Shown one piece after another: positions 1-10,400 of a DNA stretch of 26,560 nucleotides (positions are counted from its first letter, which is position 1; every line of letters begins with the position of its first letter). Origin of the DNA: Plakobranchus ocellatus. Lineage: Eukaryota; Mollusca; Gastropoda; Plakobranchidae. The notes beneath the pieces were generated by a model that made no database searches, was not told the DNA's origin, and was given only the letters and a program-made list of their open reading frames with translations. The stretch is taken from positions 415,651 through 442,210 of the forward strand of contig BLXT01007646.1 of the NCBI GenBank assembly GCA_019648995.1, in the 5' to 3' direction. The translations under genes and the position numbers were made by a program.

Positions 1-106
1 TTTTTTTTTTTTTTTATGTTTCCCTTTTGTGACATATTATATGCACGAACTCAGGATAAGTATACAATAATGTAAATCTCTCTATGGCTCTGACTGGTCG
101 CAAAAG

Positions 107-250
107 GCTTCGGTAGCACAGTGGCTAGTGAGTCCGCCCTGAGATCTGTAGGGACCTTTCTGTCACGGTTTCGAGCTCCACCACTGGCGCCCTGGCCTGA
201 CGGAGGGCCCGTAAGCCAGAGATCACCTTATTGTGGACTGGCTATATACA
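107..250 (+). mobile_element. tRNA-derived SINE-like element
   Basis: TAGCACAGTGG at 114-124 resembles an RNA polymerase III A box. GGTTTCGAGCTCC at 167-179 resembles a B box with one inserted base. The segment is clearly more GC-rich than its surroundings and is followed by a tail ending near gactggctatata and an (AACT)-like run. The end segment at 218-248 recurs at 11823-11853, which supports a dispersed element. Family name unknown and boundaries approximate. Confidence 0.6.
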
Positions 251-1091
251 AAAACTAACTGACTGGTTGCAAAGTGTTCTCCAGCCATTCTTCTTAGCTC
301 CAGCAGCTTGCTTTCAATAAACACAGCCTTAGAAAACCTAAGAAAATAATAAATTTTGTAATTCAAATCGCAGAATAGCTTTCCATTTTAAATCTTTAGT
401 TTTCATGATTTCTTTAGCATGAAATAATTTAAAACAAAACAAACTTTGGAATTTTTTTTTTAATAATAGGCTATAATTATTATAACCTGGATATGACAGA
501 GCGTATCTATATTTTTTTGCATTTTTCCAGGAATATGTTTGTCTGCAATTTTTTATCATTTATATAAATATTTTTATATATATAATATGGTGTTTAGTTT
601 TTCCAAAAAAAGATTTCAAAGATTAATTTTGAAATATGGATTTAATTTACATTTACTCATAAGAGAAAATATTTTAAAAGATTAAACCTACAATAAACTT
701 ATAATATATGCACTGAATGAAGTAAGAATTTCCTCTAAAAAAATCAAACATCCCTAAGATTATTGTTCTTCTATAACACCTATCACATGTTTACCTTTAC
801 AAGAGTTTGAGGGACCTCCACAGATTGAAAATTGAATTTTTTTTAAAAGACAGAGCAGCAAGGATTATGTTTTGTTTTATTTTTTTTTGGGGGTGGAGGG
901 AGGGTTAAACGATTAACAAAATGTGATTTTTTGCATTTGAGTAAAGCCTGATATATAAAATAAAATTGCCCACAAATTGAGAAAATGGCCTTTGTATTGT
1001 CATTTATATCTGAATAAGATGATTGTGCTTGAATGTAGAATACTAGAAAAGACTAAGATTACTTTTTCCTTAAAATTTCATTGAATTCCAG

Positions 1092-1166
1092 GAGAAAGCC
1101 AGAGGATATATCTAAAACAACTTTTTCAGAATGCGTTAAAACAACCTGCACAGAGATTTTGAAATT
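1092..1166 (+). other. SUGCT: Candidate 5'UTR part of exon 1
   Basis: A pyrimidine-containing stretch followed by gaattccag ends at 1091 and looks like a 3' splice site, which would put 75 nt of 5'UTR before the ATG at 1167. Alternatively transcription simply starts somewhere upstream and there is no leader intron. The sequence alone does not decide this. Confidence 0.3.
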
Positions 1167-1489
1167 ATGCTTATAGTGCACAATCACTCCAAGGTCATCA
1201 TGAAACTAACGAAATGGGCTGTCAGTTCTGGTTTAAAAATTGCGGATCTGAATATAAGCTGCCACTTACATCCTTTTCCTTCTGCAAATTTAAAGTTGAG
1301 ATCAAGATCTTTATGTGGTACTAAATCTGAATGGCTGGCAAAGGAGCACTCAAAAGAATTTTCTTCAAGAGCCTCTTATGAAAACGGAGATCATCAACCA
1401 AGAAAAAATATTGTTGGTACCTGTGCTAAAGAATCAGAAACTCGAGCTTCTCCAGCCCTTAGCGGTATTCGTATTCTGGACATGACACG
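1167..1489 (+). CDS. SUGCT: Exon 1: start codon, presequence, first CoA-transferase motif
   Basis: This exon encodes residues 1-107 plus two bases of Arg108 (phase 2 donor cg|gtaata). An in-frame stop at 1137-1139 limits upstream extension. The first ATG (1167) has A at -3, and a second in-frame ATG at 1200 (Met12) also has A at -3, so either could be used. The first 27 residues lack acidic residues and contain several Lys, which suits a mitochondrial targeting presequence. Residues about 40-95 are hydrophilic and unconserved to my eye. The final segment [10 protein letters not shown] is the conserved opening strand of the enzyme domain. Confidence 0.88.
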
Positions 1490-4400
1490 GTAATAAAGAT
1501 GTACAGGTATCTGAATTGCTTTGGTCTAATTGTTCATTTATAAAGTTGAAAATGAAAAAGGAGTGTATGCGTAATAGATCAAACATGACAGAAAAAAATC
1601 TTTCCTTGAGAAATCATGCATACCTCGTTAAAATTCAATTTTTTTTTTTTTGTGCCTTTTATGTAGGATAATTGGAGACAGTGAAATTGAATACACATAT
1701 AGTTATGTGTATATATGCGTGTGTGTTATATTCTGTAGTGAAATAAAATATAAAGAAAGTGTTAATAATTAGTATTGTATAAAATGCAATTTTGCTGAAC
1801 ATTAAAATATCATTTCATAGGTTGTTTTTTTTTTGTTTTTGCTTTTCACTGTTTATTTGGTTATTTTATTTTTTCATTTTTTTTTTTGTTTTGACACAGA
1901 GTGTTGGCAGGACCTTACTGCACCATGCTTCTTGCAGATTTAGGCGCAGAAGTGATCAAAGTAGAGCGGCCAGGTATGTGATTTTAGGATTTATATCTTA
2001 GAAGTATAATTTATTGATTTGGGTCAGAGAGGGAGGAATAAAAATAAAAAATTTTGAGATCTGATTAGATATATTGTATATTTTATCAAAAGAAATTACA
2101 CAAAATTTTAATTCAAACTGTTTTCTAAGAAGTATAAATGTTTTTGGCATTAATTTCAAATTATTCATGTTTTTTATTTTATATGAAGCAATGTCTACAA
2201 TATGTATCATCCAAATATCCAAATTCATCCACTCATCAACACTCCCAGCATTCCTTTTTCTGTTCATAAACACTCACAGAAATACATTCTTTACCTTTCC
2301 AAGGATATGCCACACATTGATTTAGGGTGAAAAATGATGCAGCTATGCATGTTTAAAAAAGGTAATCCTTAAAAAAAATTTAAGTGAAAAAAAAATTTTT
2401 TAAATGTAAAAAAAAAAAAAAAAAAAAAAAAGTTAAAGAGTTAAGATAAAACTGCTTAAAGTAAACCATTTTTCGTAATCTATATTTTTTTTCATTATGT
2501 GGCATGAAAACTATGACCATTGCTTGGTTCATTTTTGTCATCGTGTTATGAATTTAAGATATGAAATGGGCAAAATGGGTGCTGGCAATGCAAAATTCAT
2601 TCATGTAGACAGATGAAAGGGAAAAAAATAACTCGGTTGAGAAAAAGTAGGTATGTCATAAGCAAATTAAGCAGTGTTGTCTACCCTGAAAGTAACTCAA
2701 TTTTTTGCTTCATAGTATGATCAAAAGGTATTTGGTTAATTTATACAGCAAGAAGGCATTTAAAGTGATTTTTTTTTTTCCTCAATGGAGAATTACTTTT
2801 CATGAAACATTATTAAGTAAATAGGATTTATGCATTGATGAGGTCAATTTTTCCATATACATGCATGGGACTCTGAGAAAATGTTCTCTCCAATGACTTT
2901 TTCAATGTCTCTCAAATGACTTGTCAGGCCCTATTGAATCACTCAGTTGGATTATTTGTCTTTGAGGCATTTTTCTTTTTTTTTAATTTAAAAAGCTAAG
3001 AGCAAAGAGGAAAAGTAAATAAAATGAGTGGGGTGTTAGTTGAGGAGGATTATACAAAATGCCTCCACTTTATTGGGATCCTACCACTCTCTTGCCTTTA
3101 TTTTAAGATAACACTATCAACTTATTCCGATTGATTAATCTGAAGACGTTTCACAGTATAAGTAAATACATTATTGGCACTTGAATAACTTGAAAAAGAA
3201 TAGGTCCCTTGCTTGGTCCAAGTTTCGATGCAACTAAAATACACTGATGTGATTATGAGTTTAATAAGGTGCATTTCAAAGAAATTATTTTTTCTCTCAT
3301 ATCTACAAACATTTCTCTATTATGAGAAAGAAGTATGTACAGTTTCAAATCAAGTAGGAAATAATTGTGACAGAAAATCTTATTGAATGGCCTGAAAAGC
3401 AGTCATAACCACAATGACTAAGAGCAAACATGGGACTCAACATTTGTAATTGGCCTGATAAATTACAGGGATTTCATTGGTGGAATATAAAAATTAAATC
3501 CTTTTTCTTCCCCCCCCCCGTTTTTTTATGTCTTGGACTACAGCATACACTGTTCAAGTATTTTATATTTCCTTACATTCCCATTTGTCAAACTATTGAA
3601 CAGTAAAACAATGATTGCCATGTGAAGTGAACTCGGTCTCACATTTTTACTTTTTTTTAAGGTTATGGTGATGATACTAGGACATGGGGCCCTCCATTTA
3701 TTGGTTCAGAGTCCTGCTACTTTATGTGTGTCAATCGCAATAAAAAGGTGAGCTAGAAGTTGAAAAACAGACTCTTCAGAGGTTTGATATGTCAGCCATC
3801 AATATAGTTCATTTGGGTTTTCCTCTAACCACTAAAGCATTTCTCATTGCATCATGAATAAAACAGATAAGGAAAAAAAAAGTTGCGAGTCACAGTATCT
3901 TGGCTATATTCAATTCAATGACTTGTGCGGGTGAGATGGAAAGATGTTTGCTATACAATATTATTAATTTTTTTCTCCCCAAAATTAAATTTTTCTTTAC
4001 TGTATGGAAATGATAACTCTGTTTCGATGTATGTTATTGCAAGCTTAACTGTGTAGGTACATTGTTGCAAAAAAACAGCATATTTAAGGTGTTTAAATAC
4101 TCTTATTACCTTTCTCAGTTGACTCTATACTGTAAAAGTCAACACTTTGCCCTTTCAGGGTTAATATACAGTGGAACACGTTTAAACCAAAATTCTACGG
4201 AGTATGATTTCTATTTTGGTTTAAACATATTTTGTTTTAAGCATAGCACATTAAATAAGTAAGATTGATAAAGGAGAGTGACCAGCTTCCAAAATATTAA
4301 GTTAAATAAATCTCACCCATCGTCACACCATAATGTGAATGAACACGCCTATCCACGAAGCTTTCTCTCTTTTTATCCATTTCTCTATCTCCTTCTATTT

Positions 4401-7400
4401 CCTTGTCAGTTACGAGGTTCTTGCGCCTGTTAGCATTATCAATGTAGAATAAAGCTTTCACATTTTCATCATCACCTAAGTAAGTTTTCCGCTCCTGAAG
4501 TCTCTACTCTTACAATTTAATCATCACCTATGTTTTCCTGGACTGAAGTTCTCAACGAGAGAGATGGCTTTATTACCGGCTGTGATGCAACAGTGTTTGC
4601 TTAGCTTAGCGCTGACAGGACCTAGACATGTAGGGAGTGTCTGGCACGGTCCCGCTGCGTAACTGAGTGATGGAAGAGAAGGGATGGGCGGATGTGTGCA
4701 GTAGACCTAGCAGACATTGGGTCTGGCCGTCTGTAGTGTGAGGTACCGGTACAGTATTGGGTTTTCATGGAGTAATGGGAGAAAGAAAGGAAAGGGCAAG
4801 GAAGGTAAATAAAAAAAAAAATTCTTTTTTATGTGTCGGTGGGACAATGACTGGGCTTTCCCGGTAGTTTCATTTTGCTTTTGCGATAGTAAGGCAGCCA
4901 ACGCTTTTGGTTTACCGCATGTTTAATAACAAAGAATAAGAGGAAAAACGGAAAGCTCTTCAATTTCTTTTTGGTTTAGCCGTTTTCAGTTTAGGTGTGG
5001 TTTACTGTAGATCCAGTGCTCACAAAAATTCATATTCATTAAACTCTTGAATGCTTAAAGCCATGATCCTGGCTTCCTGTTTGAGTGCACGATTGTGGCT
5101 CTCACGACAGTGTTGCTTTTAACACTGCTGGTAGGATATGCATCCTTGTTCGGTTCTTAACAATAGACAAATGCATATTTTAACTACCAATTTGTAAAGA
5201 CTACAAAATTGTATCACTCGCTAAAGAGAAGGTTAATTGTTTAATTCTTTATAAATAAATAAAATATTAAAAGCATATTAATTTTTCTTTCACTTTCAGA
5301 GTGTGACAGTGGATATGAAGAAACCTGAAGGAATAGAACTTATCAAAAAAGTAGGTATGAAGAGAGTGCTAAGATGAAGTGGAAAATGTTTTTAATAGCT
5401 TTATGAAGCAAGAAATGTAATTATTTCTGGTTTTTAATGATTGGTCAAAAGAGATGTGTGTTCTTTCTAGGACCAGTACTAAATGCGTTTTGAATAATTC
5501 ATTTCATTGTCAACGTAGACCAATCATGCTGTTGCTGTTTGTTGCCTTTTATTATTTTTTTTCCACTGCTGCAGTCTAAATACTTAATATATGTGCAGTG
5601 GTCTGACAAAATGAGTTGAGTTGCGGGTCTACATTGCTGAGATTATTTCAAAATATTAAAATAAAGAAATAAATGTGACGCATTCTGTCAAACCGGGGCA
5701 TAAGTATCCTGGCCTATTTGTTGTATGAGATATTGCTATGTAAAGTTAATACACTTTTTTTTTAGCTAAAATTTGTTATTGAATATTGGGCACCTAAAGA
5801 CATTCGTCTTGAAGTTTATTATAAAAAAAATATTTTTGCGTTTGAAAATACACTTAATACGGCATTTCTTTGACCAAAGTCTAATTCTTGAACGAGAATT
5901 ACTCAAAACATGACTTTTTTTACACAATGATTTTGGTCATTAATCAACAAGCCAGACTGGCTTGTAATCGGGAAAACCTGAACTTTCTAGTAGTGTATTA
6001 ACTTTACATAGCAATATCTCAAATAGGCCAGGGTACTTATGCCCCGGTTTGACAGAATGCGTCACATTTACTTCATTTTTTCCACATTTAAAATAATTTC
6101 TATCTGACTCTTCTATGATAAAATCTGTGAAAAAATACTGTCAGTTGATAGCAACCGAGGGGAATCCCCTCATTCTAGTGAAACAAGTGGCTGAGAACAG
6201 TCACATGACTTACTGTTGCTTCAAAATGGCGTCTAAACAAAACATAATTTGAGACGCTTTGAACTCTGCGAAAAGCTCGAATTTAGTAAATGTTGTGCAC
6301 GAAGACCGTCTACTAAGCTTAATAGACGAATATGTAATGGAAGAGGAAGTAGTCAGATCAAGGGCAACTGGAAGGAAGTTTAATTAAGTAGATAACACAA
6401 GAGGCAGAGGTTAGGTGGGCAGAGCTAGCAGAAGATGAACCATCAACATCTAGCAGTAGTAGAATAGTTGAAATAACATCAGAGGAAGAAAGCAGTGATG
6501 ATGAAGATATTGATTTAGTTGTGGATTTAGAGTGAAATGTAGAGTTAGATGAAGAACATTTTTTTAGAGCGTGATCCTGAGTTAGAAAAATTAGAAAGGT
6601 TTGTTTGTGGCTGCAAGCTGAAACTGGCATCAGGAGGGACGAGATGTATTAAACAATTTACAGCTGATTGGATTTTCAATCCAAGGCTCACCGTTTCTGA
6701 GCTGTCAAAAGTTAAGAACAATTTAAATTGTTTTTTTTTATTAACTAAATCGATCCTCTAGATTGGTAAAGCTAAATTGACAAAAAAAACCTCAGATCTT
6801 CAAGACAACCAAAGAAGTGCTTAGTTCTGAATCTGTATCAATAGGTCCAGATCTAAAGAGGCGCTAAGTAGAAGCTGTAGGCAGAGATTTTTAAGAATCA
6901 AATTACTCACACCTCTTGATTTCTATTCATTGGTACAGCGGTAGAGGGAAAGGGGAGCGCACTCGAAAGAAGCCAGAGCATTAATTTTTCTCCGGGGCAA
7001 AAGCACACCTGACTTGCATTTAACTTCCCATGGGGTTTAAAAATATAGAAACTATTTAATATAATTATAGTTTATGATTTTCTTTAAGCTTTCAAGCAAA
7101 GATTAAAACAACAAAAAATGGTTTGTAGAGCGTCAAATTCTTTTGTGTTACTATAAAAATAAAAAAAAAAACTCATTTTGTCAAACTGCTATATATACAC
7201 TTTTTTTTCCTCGTTTCTTATTACCCATCAGGGTTTGCTAGATCAAGAACTCTTGTCATGCATTTGTTTCTGCCACAGTTCCTATCAATATTCCTGGATG
7301 GAGAGCTTTTACATTTTTTTTTAAAATATTTTTTTCCTATCCATTATCTTGGTTCCTAGATGGCTGCTGTAAGTGATGTTTTGGTAGAAAACTATATCCC

Positions 7401-10400
7401 AGGCAAACTATCCAAGCAGGGACTTGGATATCCAGAGCTGAGTAAACTTTTTCCAAGGCTCATCTATTGTTCCATAACTGGTAAAGAAGAAATGAAAATG
7501 AGATAATTAGAAAGAGGGGGCGCTATTCTAGTGATTCAAAGCCCGCGCCCAACTAATTTTGAAAATATTTTGGGTTAAAATTGCAGCTGTGCTAGATTTA
7601 ACTCAAGTGGAATAATGTCTATTGTGGGAAGATATTCAAGTTTTAGATCTCATTGGAAAGATTTAAATCCACCTCTGATAATAGTTTAGAATATCAACAG
7701 ATGTTATTCACCTAGCAATAAGAGAAAAATCAGAGTAAGATATCGTCAAGTAATTCTGAATATTTTTTAATTGATTTTTTAAAGTTTGTGGTTAAAGAAT
7801 GAAAAAAAGAAATGAAGTTGATTTTCTTTCTGATAAAAAAGATAAAAAATGAATTTTGTACATTTGTATGTATCAGCATTTTTTTTAAATATGGGTAATT
7901 ATTGCTTTATCTGTGTGATATATAGAACTAAGAAAATGTCCAATCTGTTTGGAATGTTATAGGTTATGGCCAGACAGGAAGCTATGCATCCAGGGCAGGT
8001 TATGATGTCATAGTGTCAGGGACAGGAGGGTTGATGCACATAACAGGTCCCGCGGTAAATATGAGAGAAAGTTGAGGAAAAAGAGGAGATATTGTACCAG
8101 AAAATACACTGGACAAGGTTAAAATGATAATTAAATTGATTTACAAGGATTGCTAGGTACGACAAAAGGAACAGCGATATTATGTATAGAGTGCAGTGCC
8201 TTTAATTTGGAGTGGTTAGGAAAAGAATATTTTCTCAACTGACCAACATTCATTTTATCAGGGCCCACCATAAAGAGTCAACTTGACCAATGTTCAATTG
8301 ATGTATTTTCAATAGGTAGTGACTAGTAATAACAGTCTATGTGCCACACAGCGTAAGATTTGTGATACTTTAGTCAAGCAGGATGGTGCACATCGTTCTG
8401 TAACGAGATCACTGGGCTAGATCATTGACTTAGCACAAGCTAAGTCGCCAGTGCATTCAATTTTTAAGTTTTGCATTAACTAATTTAAATCACTAAATAA
8501 TCGAAGTATTGAAAATAAAAGAAGATATAAGGATGTGATTATTAACTTAGATCTAATGTTGCTCCAGAGATAAAAATAGGGGCAATAGGCCAAATAGAAA
8601 CAGCTCTGTTTAACATTTTTTTTTTAATTTTTGATTCCCAAGAACAATAACTTGACATGTTGAATGAACAAAAGACAAAGAAACTTGCCTAAATGATGAG
8701 CAACACATACATGAATAGCTCACATGAAAATCACTGCCGCGACATGTCTAGGAAGCTTTCAGTTGAAATAACTTTTCTTTCAATGATTATAATGTATTTT
8801 TTTAAAAGTATATAGCTCAACGGAAGTCACTTTTCTATAATAGTAGATCGCAAAGGAGTAAAACAGCAAGGGTTTTAGACAAGAATTTCAAATGGGAGAC
8901 TGAAATTTTTTGGCCCACACTTTCATTTTGCCCTGATTCTTTTTTTTAGCAAAATTTCATTTTGCATGGATTTTTTATGGAGAGGTGTAATTTATTCTAA
9001 AGACATAATTATTCAAAGTTAATTGTTCAAAAGTTCCTTTTCTCCATTAGAATCACCTTTCTAACTGCTTATATCCTCTTTAAAATTCTATCATATCAAA
9101 ATCTGCAAACATTATACTGTTCCAAAAATCAAAAAGGGACTGATTTTTCCATGGTGCTTCACAATTATTACTCTAATATATATAACCTGCTTCTTTTATA
9201 CTTACTCTTAAAAAGATTTATACTTTTTGATAATAACAAAACTGTTTACTCTTTGTCAGGGTGGGGAGCCATGTAAAGTTGGAGTAGCCATCACTGACCT
9301 GTCAACAGGCTTATATGCTGTTAGTGCAATTCTTGCTTCACTTTTGGCACGGCAAACAACTGGACATGGGCAACACATAGACTGCAATTTGCTCTCCACT
9401 AATGTATGACCTTATATATATTCTTTGGTTTCAGAGATTGTATATTGAAAAGCCTTGGAATGCAGTTTTAGGCCTTTTGTCAGTTTAAAATTTTCAAATT
9501 CTGATGCATGATCCTTAAAATATATATCTGAAAGAAATTTTTTTGTTGATCAATTTAAATCTAATCTGACCTTATATAATTTCATTTATATGACAATGAA
9601 AATAATATAATCCCTAAAGATTCCCTTATGTGCAAGTTATAATTCAAACGAAGATAAGTAATCAGCCTAATTGTTCTGGTTTATAAAAATATTTCAGTTA
9701 AAAAAATTTGGAGCAGAAAGTTTAATTGAAACGCATTTTTATTCAAGATAGTAGTGAAAAAGAATACCGAAGTGGAGAAAAAAAAGGAGTAAAATAAATC
9801 TATAAATAAGAAATAGTTTAGAAATGGAATACATAGCTGAAAAAATCTAATAAAATTTGTTTGATCTATACTGGTGTAAACATGATTCTTTTGTAACGTG
9901 GGACAAACCATTACAGTTTTCCATATATTAAGATCTTAATCTATATCTAAGTCTTGCATGGAATCATCACCTTTGGTGCCTTTTTTGGTTGTAGATTTGT
10001 GCAAATAACCTTCCAAGTCTCTAAGCTAAGCCTTCAAAAATGGTACCTTTTTGCTATGTGTGTATTAAATTGTTCTAGAAGGTTCTGTCACTGAAAATTT
10101 AATCTGCAGCTGACTTTAACAGATATGGAGGAGGCAGAAGGCGGCTTTGATTGAAAGCTGATTTTGAATTTTAAATTTTTTTGTTTTGCATTGTGAGTCT
10201 CCAAAAAGTATAAGTAGCCTGTAAAGTTCTTGTATGGTTGATGACACTGGCTTTCACTTTACAAAATCAGCTTTATTTGAAAATTGTAATATGTGGCTCA
10301 TATGGGCTAGTTTCAGGGCGGATGGTTTGATTCAAAAAAGAAATAAAGTTTATCCAGAATTTTTGCTACATTCACAATCATAGGCGTAGAACTAGGCTTT

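Larger units (their letters stand above)
1..1166. other. Upstream region, no gene recognised
   Basis: This stretch is AT-rich, with a T15 tract at the window edge, a SINE-like element near 107-250, and several T or A tracts (for example about 839-845 and 880-890). I cannot identify a TATA box or promoter with confidence. The sequence just before exon 1 contains a possible splice acceptor at 1090-1091, so the true transcription start may lie farther upstream or outside the window. Confidence 0.6.
5595..7189. mobile_element. Probable decayed DNA transposon, about 1.6 kb
   Basis: GCAGTGGTCTGACAAAATGAGTT at 5595-5617 matches the reverse complement of 7170-7189 (GCAGTTTGACAAAATGAGTT) with a 3-nt gap, and both ends are bordered by TA-rich sequence. 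Between them lie the near-perfect inner inverted repeat and a broken ORF. No transposase catalytic domain is visible, so the element is non-autonomous or internally deleted. Superfamily unknown. Confidence 0.45.
5351..7359 (+). other. SUGCT: Intron 4 (2009 bp), mostly transposon-derived
   Basis: Much of this intron appears to be an insertion. Short outer inverted repeats lie at 5595-5617 and 7170-7189, a near-perfect inner inverted repeat at 5671-5755 / 5992-6069, and a decayed ORF at about 6226-6761. The acceptor side returns to ordinary T-rich intronic DNA. Confidence 0.65.

Noticed and set aside
1792..2001. A 69-codon frame overlapping exon 2.
   Set aside because: It reads exon 2 in a wrong frame, after a T-rich pyrimidine tract.
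6358..6630. A 90-codon minus-strand frame rich in serine.
   Set aside because: It is the antisense shadow of the acidic Ser/Glu tract of the decayed plus-strand transposon ORF.
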